Below, one piece after another: positions 45,337-53,929 of a stretch of 64,000 nt of DNA. The DNA is from Phaeodactylibacter xiamenensis. Lineage in GTDB: Bacteria; Bacteroidota; Bacteroidia; Chitinophagales; Saprospiraceae. Each line of letters starts with the position of its first letter. Position 1 is the stretch's first letter. The notes beneath the pieces are model-generated. The model saw only the letters and a list, made by a program, of their open reading frames with translations. It did not search any database and was not told the origin of the DNA. The position numbers were made by a program, and so were the translations under genes. The stretch covers positions 62,001-126,000 of the forward strand of contig NZ_JPOS01000029.1 in NCBI RefSeq assembly GCF_000759025.1, in the 5' to 3' direction.

Positions 45337-48330
45337 ATGAAACTTAACATCAACTCCATGACAAGGGGCGGTCTCCTTGTCTTGGCGCTCCTGCTGTGTA
45401 ATTTCACTTTTGCACAGCGTACCATCACCGGTACGGTTACGGATGCTGAGACGGGTGAGCCTCTAATCGGGGCAAACATACTCGTTGTTGGCTCCAGCAC
45501 TGGTACCATTACGGACTTTGATGGTGCTTATTCCCTTAACGTTTCAGAAAATGCCAAAGAGCTGGAATTCTCTTACACAGGATACAGCTCTCAGCGCGTT
45601 GAAATTGGCAGCCAAACCAAGATCGACGTTACCCTCTCTGCTGGTCAGCAGCTGGAGGAGGTCGTTGTTGTAGGTTATGGTTCTCAGAAGGAGAAGGAAA
45701 TTACTTCTGCGGTTACTTCAGTGAGCGCTGAAGATTTCAACCAGGGGCCTATCACCGACCCTTCCCAGTTATTACAGGGTAAGGTGGCTGGCCTTCAGGT
45801 GTACAACCGGGGTGGTGACCCCAACGGGCAGAGCGTTATCCGCCTGCGCGGTATCTCTACTGTAGGTGCCAACACTGAGCCACTTGTAGTGGTAGACGGT
45901 ATCATTGGTGCTTCTCTTGATAACGTTGACCCCAACGATATTGAGAACGTAACCGTCCTGAAGGACGGCTCTGCCGCTGCGATCTACGGTTCACGGGGTT
46001 CCTCAGGGGTTATCCTGGTGACTACCCGCTCCGGTAGCCAAAGCAAGGGCGTCGAGTTCTCTTATAATGGTCAGACTGCTGCCTCAACGGCATTCAACAG
46101 TGTGCCGGTTATGAGCCCTGACGAATTCGTTGCAGCCGGAGGTACAGACCTGGGCAGCCAAACCGATTGGATCGATGAAGTGACGCGCGTTGGTATTAGC
46201 AACGTACACAGCTTGTCTGCTTCCGGGGGATCAGGGAATACCACTTACCGTGTTTCCGGTAACTATCGTAATGTGGATGGTATCCTGAAGAACTCTGGTT
46301 TTGAGCAGTTCAACGGGCGTGTGAACCTTTCTACAAAAGCTTTCAACGAGAAAGTTAGCATCGACTTCAACTCTTCATTTACCAACCGGAATTCTGATTT
46401 TGGCTTCAACGAAGCCCTCCGCTATGGTGTACTGTACAACCCTACTGCTCCGGTCCTTGGTGCCAACGCGCCATTCCCATTTGCAAGCGAGCAGTATGGC
46501 GGCTTTTTCGAGACACTGGGCTTGTTTGATAGCTTCAACCCGGTTTCTATCATCGAGCAAAACCGCAATCAGGGACAACGTACAGAAGTTACTTATGGTG
46601 CACGGGTAGGCTACGACATTACGCCTAATCTGGAAATTGCTGGCCGCGTGGCAAACCAAAAGACTACTGTGGCTAACGAAGAGTACTATCCCACTACTTC
46701 ACTGTTCAGAGGTAACGCAACCAGCCCAACCCGCAAGGGCCTTGCTGAGTTTTACGATGAGATCACCTCTTTCCAGTTGTTTGAAGGTTACCTGACTTAT
46801 GTTGCAGATGTAGGCAGCCGTTCTAACCTGCGTGTTACAGGTGGTTACTCTTATCAGCAGAACAACTTCGAGTCTAAGTTCCTCAGCCTGGGTGACTTCC
46901 CGGACAATACGCTGGACTTTGGCAACTTGATTCAGACTTCTCAGGACTTGCAGAACGCTGGCTTTATTCAGGCCAACAGTGCTGTTTCTCCTGATGAGAA
47001 AATCATTGCCTTCTTCGCCCGTGCGAACATGACAATTGATGATGCGATCTTCCTGAACGCATCTGTTCGACGTGAAGGTTCTACCAAGCTTGGTGCAGAC
47101 AACCGCTGGGGTATTTTCCCTGCGCTGGGTGTAGGTGTCGACGTTAACCGCTACCTTGATATCAATAACGTAGACCTCCTGAAAGTGCGGGTAGGTTACG
47201 GTGTAACAGGTGCCCTGCCTGGACCAAACGGACTATCTCAGCCCATCCGCCAAGTTGTAAACGGAGACGACGGAAGTGTCTCCACAGAATTGATCCGTGC
47301 TGCTAACCCTGAACTCAAGTGGGAGGAAAAAGGGGAGCTGAACCTCGGTGTGGAATTCACAATGGGGCGCTTCAATGCTACTTTAGACCTGTATGATCGT
47401 AATATTCAGGACTTCATCCTGGAGCGTACGGTTGATGTAGCTGTATTTGGTACAGACCGCCGGTTTGAGAATGCTGGCTTGCTCACTACTCAGGGCGCTG
47501 AGCTGACACTGGGTTATGATGTGGTCCGCAAGGATAATATGATTTGGAACACGGGCCTGATCCTTAGCACTTACAAAACTACACTCGAAGAATACGTAGT
47601 ACCTGAAGAGCAGCGCGCTAACCTCGGTGCACCTGGTCAGAACGGAACCAACATGGTTGTCATCCGTGAAGGTCAGGAGATCGGTCAGATCTGGGGGCCT
47701 GTTTTTGAAGGTGTAGGTGAAGATGGATCTCCAATCCTTCAAGACATCAATGGTGACGGCCAGGTGATTGGTGATCAGGGTAATGCTTTGAACCCTGACG
47801 CAGACTTTACCACATTGGGCAATGGTATCCCCGATTTGGAATTCGGCTGGACAAACCAACTTTCCTTCGGTGATTGGTCGGTAAATGCCTTCTTCCGTGG
47901 GGCATTAGGCCATAGCCTTGTTAATACTTTCCGTGCGTTCTACGAGCCTCGCATTTCTTCGCAGACTTCTTATAACTTTGTTAATACAGAGTTAGCAGAG
48001 CCAGGATTGACTTCTGCTCAATTCAGCTCACTCTATGTGGAAGAGGCTGACTTCTTCAAGCTGGATAACCTGACGATCTCCAGAAGATTCAGCTTTGAGA
48101 AAGGAAGCGCGATTCGCGGTCTTACAGTGTCGCTTACCGGACAAAACCTGTTCGTACTGACGAACTATACCGGTACAGACCCTGAACCATCATTAGTAGA
48201 CTATGGTTCATCAGATAACGGTGGAGAAGTAGACTTCTCTAATCCTGATGTGCTTAGCCCTGGTATCGACCGCCGCTACAGCTACTTTGCTTCGCGGACA
48301 TTCACACTGGGCGTAAATCTTAATTTCTAA
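45337..48330 (+). CDS. SusC/RagA-type TonB-dependent outer-membrane transporter
   Basis: A 997-residue outer-membrane receptor. The signal peptide ends at FAQ. A carboxypeptidase-D-like N-terminal domain (about 28-95, ITGTVTDAETGEPLIGANIL) is followed by the TonB box region (EEVVVVGYGSQKEKE), the plug (VIRLRGISTVGANTEPLVVVDG; GSAAAIYGSRGSSGVILVTT) and a 22-strand barrel ending in FTLGVNLNF. With its SusD partner it should form a pedal-bin importer energised by TonB-ExbBD. No sugar hydrolases, sensor or ECF sigma/anti-sigma genes are nearby, so the ligand is probably not a complex glycan or is processed elsewhere. Confidence 0.96.
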   Translation: MKLNINSMTRGGLLVLALLLCNFTFAQRTITGTVTDAETGEPLIGANILVVGSSTGTITDFDGAYSLNVSENAKELEFSYTGYSSQRVEIGSQTKIDVTLSAGQQLEEVVVVGYGSQKEKEITSAVTSVSAEDFNQGPITDPSQLLQGKVAGLQVYNRGGDPNGQSVIRLRGISTVGANTEPLVVVDGIIGASLDNVDPNDIENVTVLKDGSAAAIYGSRGSSGVILVTTRSGSQSKGVEFSYNGQTAASTAFNSVPVMSPDEFVAAGGTDLGSQTDWIDEVTRVGISNVHSLSASGGSGNTTYRVSGNYRNVDGILKNSGFEQFNGRVNLSTKAFNEKVSIDFNSSFTNRNSDFGFNEALRYGVLYNPTAPVLGANAPFPFASEQYGGFFETLGLFDSFNPVSIIEQNRNQGQRTEVTYGARVGYDITPNLEIAGRVANQKTTVANEEYYPTTSLFRGNATSPTRKGLAEFYDEITSFQLFEGYLTYVADVGSRSNLRVTGGYSYQQNNFESKFLSLGDFPDNTLDFGNLIQTSQDLQNAGFIQANSAVSPDEKIIAFFARANMTIDDAIFLNASVRREGSTKLGADNRWGIFPALGVGVDVNRYLDINNVDLLKVRVGYGVTGALPGPNGLSQPIRQVVNGDDGSVSTELIRAANPELKWEEKGELNLGVEFTMGRFNATLDLYDRNIQDFILERTVDVAVFGTDRRFENAGLLTTQGAELTLGYDVVRKDNMIWNTGLILSTYKTTLEEYVVPEEQRANLGAPGQNGTNMVVIREGQEIGQIWGPVFEGVGEDGSPILQDINGDGQVIGDQGNALNPDADFTTLGNGIPDLEFGWTNQLSFGDWSVNAFFRGALGHSLVNTFRAFYEPRISSQTSYNFVNTELAEPGLTSAQFSSLYVEEADFFKLDNLTISRRFSFEKGSAIRGLTVSLTGQNLFVLTNYTGTDPEPSLVDYGSSDNGGEVDFSNPDVLSPGIDRRYSYFASRTFTLGVNLNF

Positions 48331-48348
48331 CTTGAAAACTAAAAAGTA

Positions 48349-49947
48349 ATGAAAAGACTTTTTAAATATTCGTTAATCGTATGCCTGGGTTTTTCTATGG
48401 CGGCTTGTACCGACCTGGAAGAAGATCTGGTAGGCGATATCACTGAAGATATCGTTGTGGAAGGCATCAATATAGGAGGCCCCGGCAGTAGTGACGGGGC
48501 GCTGACCGCCCTTTATGGTGAGCTCCGTAACGCCGGTACAGCTAACCACGGTGGATATTACTCCATTCAGGAAATCACCACTGATGAAATGTTCATCGGT
48601 GCGAAAGGTGGTGACTGGTTTGATGGTGGTGACTTGATTCGCTTGCACCAGCATACTTACACACCAAACCATCCATTTATTAACGGTACATGGGTGCAAA
48701 CCTACAACGCTATTGCTACTGCCAATGATAACCTGGGTAGTGGTAACCTGAGCGATGCAGAAGTCGCACAAGCCCGTGCAGTACGTGCCTATTTCTACTG
48801 GCGCTTACTGGACTCCTATGGTCGGGTGAAGCTGGCAACTGAGACCAATCAGGACCCACCACAAGCTTCCCGTCAGGAGGTTTTTAACTTTGTTGAAAGT
48901 GAACTCCTCGCAGCCCTGGGCATATCTGAAGTAAGTGAGTCTATGGATTTGTCCAACAGCCAGCTTGCCGACGGTGGCTCTGCTTACTCCATGAATCGCT
49001 ATGGTGCTATGGGAATCCTTGCTAAGTTGTACCTCAATGCAGAAGTATACACGGGTACGCCTATGTATGACAAAGCTGAGATTGCAGCTTCGTATATTAT
49101 CGACAGCGGTCAGTACGTACTTTGCGGTGAAGGCTGCTCTGTACCTAACCTGGGCAAGCGCCCACGGGTAGACTCAGACCCTGCTGAACTGGAAGGTTAT
49201 GCAGCTGTTTTTGCAGCTAATAACGAAGGTAACCCAGAGCATATCTTCTCTGTACGCTATGACGAAGCTACTGGTGCCGGTATGAACTTTAGCCAGATGA
49301 ACCTGCACTATTCCAGCCAGTTTACCTGGAACTTCCAGGAGCAGCCCTGGAACGGATATGCTACCCTCGAGGAATTCTACAATTCCTACGAAGATGGTGA
49401 TGCCCGTAAGGAGAATAACTTCATCGTTGGTCCTCAGCTGGACTTCAGTGGTTCTGCCTTGCTGGACTACGCTGCTGATGATGATGATATTCAGCTGAAC
49501 TATACGCCGGAAATCAACGAGCTGGCTCCAAACTCACTGCGCGAAGCTGGCGCTCGTCCGGCGAAGTTTAGCTACAAGCAGTTTGGTCGTTCAGATATGG
49601 ACAATGACTTCCCCATCGTTCGTTTGGGCGAAGTTTACCTGATCCGCGCAGAAGCGGTAGCTCGTCAGGCTGGCAACTGGACAGCTGCTGAAGCAGACGT
49701 AAACGTGCTTCGTGCACGTGCTGGTGTTTCTGAGTACAATGGCAACCTGACTGAAGAGGAATTCCTCGCAGAGCGTGGCCGTGAAATGTTCCAGGAAACT
49801 GCCCGCCGTACTGACCTTATCCGTTTTGGTAAGTACAACGACGAATGGTGGGAGAAGCCTGCTTCTGAGCCATACTTAAATATTTTCCCAATCCCGCAGG
49901 AGCAGATCAATGCTGGTGGAGGATTGACGCAGAACCCTGGGTACTAA
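48349..49947 (+). CDS. SusD/RagB-family nutrient-binding lipoprotein
   Basis: A 532-residue outer-membrane lipoprotein, partner of the SusC protein 18 bp upstream. The lipobox is SMAAC (Cys20). The helical TPR-like scaffold includes ARAVRAYFYWRLLDSYGRVKLAT, typical of SusD, and the C-terminal part has RLGEVYLIRAEAVARQAGNW and ETARRTDLIRFGKYN and ends FPIPQEQINAGGGLTQNPGY. This C-terminal signature is highly characteristic of RagB/SusD. It caps the SusC barrel and selects the ligand. A strong hairpin follows before the FG-GAP lipoprotein genes. Confidence 0.96.
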   Translation: MKRLFKYSLIVCLGFSMAACTDLEEDLVGDITEDIVVEGINIGGPGSSDGALTALYGELRNAGTANHGGYYSIQEITTDEMFIGAKGGDWFDGGDLIRLHQHTYTPNHPFINGTWVQTYNAIATANDNLGSGNLSDAEVAQARAVRAYFYWRLLDSYGRVKLATETNQDPPQASRQEVFNFVESELLAALGISEVSESMDLSNSQLADGGSAYSMNRYGAMGILAKLYLNAEVYTGTPMYDKAEIAASYIIDSGQYVLCGEGCSVPNLGKRPRVDSDPAELEGYAAVFAANNEGNPEHIFSVRYDEATGAGMNFSQMNLHYSSQFTWNFQEQPWNGYATLEEFYNSYEDGDARKENNFIVGPQLDFSGSALLDYAADDDDIQLNYTPEINELAPNSLREAGARPAKFSYKQFGRSDMDNDFPIVRLGEVYLIRAEAVARQAGNWTAAEADVNVLRARAGVSEYNGNLTEEEFLAERGREMFQETARRTDLIRFGKYNDEWWEKPASEPYLNIFPIPQEQINAGGGLTQNPGY

Positions 49948-49971
49948 GCCTGGTGGTTTAATAAATGTTCA

Positions 49972-50012
49972 TATCCCGGGCTCTTCCTTAGGAGGAGCCC
50001 GGGATACTTTTT
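49972..50012 (+). terminator. Strong hairpin between susD and the FG-GAP genes
   Basis: A perfect 12-bp stem (TATCCCGGGCTC at 49972-49983, GAGCCCGGGATA at 49995-50006), with a partly paired inner TTCCT/AGGAG and followed by CTTTTTG. It sits 25 bp after susD and 22 bp before the next start, so it may terminate or attenuate transcription into the lipoprotein genes, or protect the susCD message. Confidence 0.8.
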
Positions 50013-50034
50013 GATACCCTAACCATCGTGGTTT

Positions 50035-53000
50035 ATGCACAGCTTTATTCTTAGAAAGGCTTCGGGAAAAGTGTTTTGTGTAAAAGGGATCACTATTCTG
50101 CTCGCTGCTGTATCCCTGTTCACTGGCTGCTCTGATCAGCCTGCAACAGTCTTTTCTGCTCTCGGTCCTGAGTCTACAGGCATTCAATTCTCCAATGACC
50201 TCTATTATACGGAGGACTACAACCCCTATACCTACCGAAACTTTTACAATGGCGGCGGCGTCGCTGTAGGCGATATCAATAACGATGGCTTACAGGATCT
50301 CTACTTCGCCGGCAACCTGGTCTCCAACAAATTATACCTCAATAAAGGTGGGTTGCAATTTGAAGACATCACCGAGCAGGCAGGCATAGCTTGTGCTGAT
50401 GTTTGGACATCCGGCATCAACTTTGTTGATATCAACGGGGATGGCTGGCTCGATATCTATGTCTGCAAAGCCGGAAAACCAGGCGGCCCAAAACGCCATA
50501 ATGAACTGTTCATCAATCAGGGCGACCTCACCTTTACAGAGGAGTCCAAAAAGTATGGCCTGGACTTTACCGGCCTGTCTATTCAGTCCGCTTTCTTTGA
50601 TTACGATCTCGACGGCGACCTTGATTGTTACCTGCTCAACAACTCCCTGCGCTCCGTAGGCGGCTTTGATATGCAGGAAGGGCTGCGTGATGTTTACGAC
50701 CCGGAAGGCAACAAATTGCTGGAAAACCGAAATGGCACCTTTGTCGATGTGACCCGGGAAGCCGGGATTTTTGCCAGCCGAATTGGCTATGGGCTGGGTA
50801 TCACCCTGGCCGATTTCAATCAGGATGGCTGGCCGGATATTTTCCTGTCCAATGATTTTTTCGAGAAAGACTACCTCTACTTCAATAATCAGGATGGCAC
50901 CTTTACCGAAACTTCAGACTCCAGCTTTATGTCCTTGTCTATGGGGTCTATGGGGGCTGATGCCTGCGACCTGGACAACGATCTGCTCTCCGAAATATTC
51001 GTCACCGAAATGCTTCCCCGCGATGACGACCGCAAGAAGACCAAGACCGTCTACGAAGAGTGGGACAAATACCAGCTTAGTGTAAAGAAAGGCTACCATC
51101 ATCAATTCGCCCGCAACGTCCTGCATAAAAACCTAAACGGACAGGAGTTCATCGAATTAGGCCGGGCCGCCGGTGTGGAAAGCACCGACTGGAGCTGGTC
51201 CGCCCTAATGCAGGATTATGATGCCGATGGGTTGCGGGACATCTTCGTTAGCAATGGTATCCGTTCTGACCTACTCGATAAAGACTACCTCAACTACATG
51301 GCCAATGAGACCCACGTGCGTGCCATGATCAACGAAGACGAAGAGGTCCTCAAAAAGCTGATCGACATTATGCCCTCCTCCCCGGTCCGCAACGCCCTCT
51401 TCCGCAATGAAGGCAACCTGCAGTTTTCCTACCAAAGCATAGACTGGGGCTTTGAAACCCCAACCTTTAGTAACGGCAGCGCCTACGGCGATCTGGATAA
51501 CGACGGCGACCTGGATCTGGTCGTCAACAACATCGATCAGCCGGCAACGATCTACCGCAATAATACCCCGCGCAGTCAGGCCCACAGCATCGCTTTCCGG
51601 CTGGAGTTCACCGGTGGCAACCGGCAGGCCATTGGCGCCAAAGTGCTGATCGTAGCAGATAGCCTGCGCAGCCTGTTTGAGTATTTTCCAACCAAAGGCT
51701 TTCAGAGTAGCTCCGCTGGCCCCGTTTTCTTTGGGCTGGGAGCACGTACACAAGTGGATAGCCTTTATGTGATCTGGCCTAACGGAGAGGTGAGCATCCG
51801 CACGGGCCTGGAGGCTGATCAGATTTATGGCATCCGTTATGATTCGGCAAAGGTGACCGGTCAACGGCCTGCTCTGTGGGCCTCGCCCGATCCAGTTTGG
51901 AAAGCGATAGAGCCCCCCGTCCCTTTTGAACACGAAGAGGTGAACATCAACTTCTTTGGCCGGGAGCGTATGTTGCTCACGATGCCTGGAGGCATGGGGC
52001 CCGTCCTGGCACGTGCAGATGTGAACGGTGATGGCCGGCAGGATTTTTTTGCCGGAGGTGGGAAGAATCAGGAATCGGTATTATACCTTTCGACAGCGGA
52101 CGGCTTTTGGGAACAAGCCTTGTTTAGCGATACCCGCCGGTCTGAGGTGACAGATGCCATCTTTTTTGACAGCGATATGGATGGGGACCCCGACCTGTAC
52201 ATAGGGCATGGGGGCAAAGCCTTTTCGGAGTATTCCCCGGAATTGCACGACGCCCTTTACCTTAATGATGGCGAGGGGCGCTTCGAGCAGGCAGAAGGCG
52301 CACTTGACTTTCCCTATCCGCTCTCCACCGGTGCCATAGGCGTAGCTGATTTTGATCAGGATGGGCTGCCCGATATCGTAGTGGCAGAGGCCATGAAGAC
52401 CAATGTGCACGGTCTGCCGGGGAGCTGCCTGATTTGGCGCAACCGGGGAGATAATCAGTTTGAATTACTGGACACAGAAGCCGGTCAGGATATAGGCATG
52501 ATCACAGCCCTGTCTACCGCCGATATTGATGGCAATGGATGGGTGGATATACTACTGGCTGGAGCGTATATGCCCTTGACAGTTCTGTACAATGAAGAAG
52601 GCGCTTTCCGAAAAGCGGTAATCTCCGGTACGGATGGCTGGTGGCAAGTCATAGAATTAGCGGACCTGGACGAAGACGGCGACCCTGACTTTATCCTGGG
52701 CAATATGGGCATCAACAACTTTTTCCGGAGCGGGCACATGGTATTTATCGCAGATTTTGACCAAAACGGAACGCCCGAGCAGATTGCCTGCACCAAAAGG
52801 GCGGACGGGCATTATCCTATTCAGGCCATTGACGAGCTGTACATGCAAATGCCAGTCCTCAAGAAAAAGTACCGCCGCTACGAAGCCTTCTCGAAAGCTC
52901 CGCTGGAAGCCCTGATTCCCGAGGAAAGACTCGCTGAGGCAAGACAGCTCCACCTGAGAGAGAGGCGTAGTGTCGTCTTGTGGAATGACAATGGGGAACT

Positions 53001-53313
53001 ACGCCTTCAGCCATTACCAGCCGAAGCGCAGTATAGTAGTGTGCATGCCATCATGGTCAAAGATATGGATGAGGACGGCACTCCGGATTTGCTGCTCGGT
53101 GGTAACGACTACCGGGTCAAGCCGCAGTTTGGCCGTCAGGATGCCTCCAAAGGCTGCCTCTGCAAAGGGCGCAGGGCAGGAGAGGCCATTGTGTTTGAAG
53201 AATGTCGGATGCTGAGCCTCAGCGGACAGGTGAGAAGTTTTTTAGGCATCAACGAAAATCAAATTATTATTGGCTTAAACGATGATAAAATTCAGTGGTA
53301 TGAGTTGGATTAA
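50035..53313 (+). CDS. FG-GAP/VCBS repeat lipoprotein with ASPIC/UnbV domain (copy 1)
   Basis: A 1092-residue lipoprotein (lipobox FTGC, Cys32). Two seven-bladed-type propellers are built from calcium-binding loops: VGDINNDGLQD, VDINGDGWLD, DYDLDGDLD, ADFNQDGWPD, a degenerate CDLDNDLLSE, QDYDADGLRD and GDLDNDGDLD in the first half. ADVNGDGRQD, DSDMDGDPD, ADFDQDGLPD, ADIDGNGWVD, ADLDEDGDPD and KDMDEDGTPD are in the second. Between them lies an ASPIC/UnbV domain (about 540-620, ending VIWPNGEVSIRTGL). The opening NFYNGGGVAVGD is shared by all three paralogs in the cluster. Surface-exposed binding or adhesion is likely; no hydrolase motif is seen. Confidence 0.9.
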   Translation: MHSFILRKASGKVFCVKGITILLAAVSLFTGCSDQPATVFSALGPESTGIQFSNDLYYTEDYNPYTYRNFYNGGGVAVGDINNDGLQDLYFAGNLVSNKLYLNKGGLQFEDITEQAGIACADVWTSGINFVDINGDGWLDIYVCKAGKPGGPKRHNELFINQGDLTFTEESKKYGLDFTGLSIQSAFFDYDLDGDLDCYLLNNSLRSVGGFDMQEGLRDVYDPEGNKLLENRNGTFVDVTREAGIFASRIGYGLGITLADFNQDGWPDIFLSNDFFEKDYLYFNNQDGTFTETSDSSFMSLSMGSMGADACDLDNDLLSEIFVTEMLPRDDDRKKTKTVYEEWDKYQLSVKKGYHHQFARNVLHKNLNGQEFIELGRAAGVESTDWSWSALMQDYDADGLRDIFVSNGIRSDLLDKDYLNYMANETHVRAMINEDEEVLKKLIDIMPSSPVRNALFRNEGNLQFSYQSIDWGFETPTFSNGSAYGDLDNDGDLDLVVNNIDQPATIYRNNTPRSQAHSIAFRLEFTGGNRQAIGAKVLIVADSLRSLFEYFPTKGFQSSSAGPVFFGLGARTQVDSLYVIWPNGEVSIRTGLEADQIYGIRYDSAKVTGQRPALWASPDPVWKAIEPPVPFEHEEVNINFFGRERMLLTMPGGMGPVLARADVNGDGRQDFFAGGGKNQESVLYLSTADGFWEQALFSDTRRSEVTDAIFFDSDMDGDPDLYIGHGGKAFSEYSPELHDALYLNDGEGRFEQAEGALDFPYPLSTGAIGVADFDQDGLPDIVVAEAMKTNVHGLPGSCLIWRNRGDNQFELLDTEAGQDIGMITALSTADIDGNGWVDILLAGAYMPLTVLYNEEGAFRKAVISGTDGWWQVIELADLDEDGDPDFILGNMGINNFFRSGHMVFIADFDQNGTPEQIACTKRADGHYPIQAIDELYMQMPVLKKKYRRYEAFSKAPLEALIPEERLAEARQLHLRERRSVVLWNDNGELRLQPLPAEAQYSSVHAIMVKDMDEDGTPDLLLGGNDYRVKPQFGRQDASKGCLCKGRRAGEAIVFEECRMLSLSGQVRSFLGINENQIIIGLNDDKIQWYELD

Positions 53314-53929
53314 GGGCTTCTCGAAAAAGAAAATCCACAACGGGTTTTGTTTCACTACCCAACGCCTTTTACTTTTTGGAGCGCTGGTGGTGGCTTTTCA
53401 GAGCTGCAAGTCAGAGTACCATCAGTACGTAGACCGGGAATTAGGTACCGGGGAAATCCGGGACAGCCTCATTTTTGGGATGCGGATGGGCCAAACCAAG
53501 AAGGAATTTTATGCCATTTGCTGGGAGCTGAATAAGCAAAAGGTCATCACAGCAGGCACCGGTAATGAGTATGCTAAATACGTGGTGGATGCGGATACCA
53601 TTACCGGTGATTTGTCAAGAGCTAAGGACATGCTGTTCTATGGCATCTTTGATGAGGATGATGTGATGCGCGGCATGGATATGAAGTATGCCTACCAAAC
53701 CTGGGCGCCGTGGAACCGCAACCGGCATGCAGACAGCCTGATGAATCAACTGCGCGAGCAGTACCTACAGGGGTATCCGGGCAACGATTTTATGGAGCTT
53801 GAGGTCGAAGGGCTCAAGACCCCGGCAATGGTCAAAATTGATGGTAACCGCCAAATCCTGATGTACCCCGTCAGTAATAAGGATGTAAAAGTACGTATCG
53901 AAGACTTACGTTATAAGCTTGACAAATAA
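53282..53929 (+). CDS. Small lipoprotein of unknown function
   Basis: A 215-residue lipoprotein (lipobox region AFQSC, Cys42) overlapping the end of the first FG-GAP gene by 32 bp and ending one base into the next (TAATG). An internal ATG at 53300 (MSWIKGF) is an alternative start. The mature protein has SLIFGMRMGQTKKEFYAICW and a region of alternating hydrophobic and acidic residues, with a C-terminal VRIEDLRYKLDK. I recognise no domain. Tight coupling on both sides argues that it is needed in the same complex as the FG-GAP lipoproteins. Confidence 0.75.
   Translation: MIKFSGMSWIKGFSKKKIHNGFCFTTQRLLLFGALVVAFQSCKSEYHQYVDRELGTGEIRDSLIFGMRMGQTKKEFYAICWELNKQKVITAGTGNEYAKYVVDADTITGDLSRAKDMLFYGIFDEDDVMRGMDMKYAYQTWAPWNRNRHADSLMNQLREQYLQGYPGNDFMELEVEGLKTPAMVKIDGNRQILMYPVSNKDVKVRIEDLRYKLDK

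Noticed and set aside
45400-49947. Polysaccharide utilisation locus
   Set aside because: SusC and SusD are present, but no glycoside hydrolase, lyase, sulfatase or hybrid sensor is in the window, so the PUL label is not supported.
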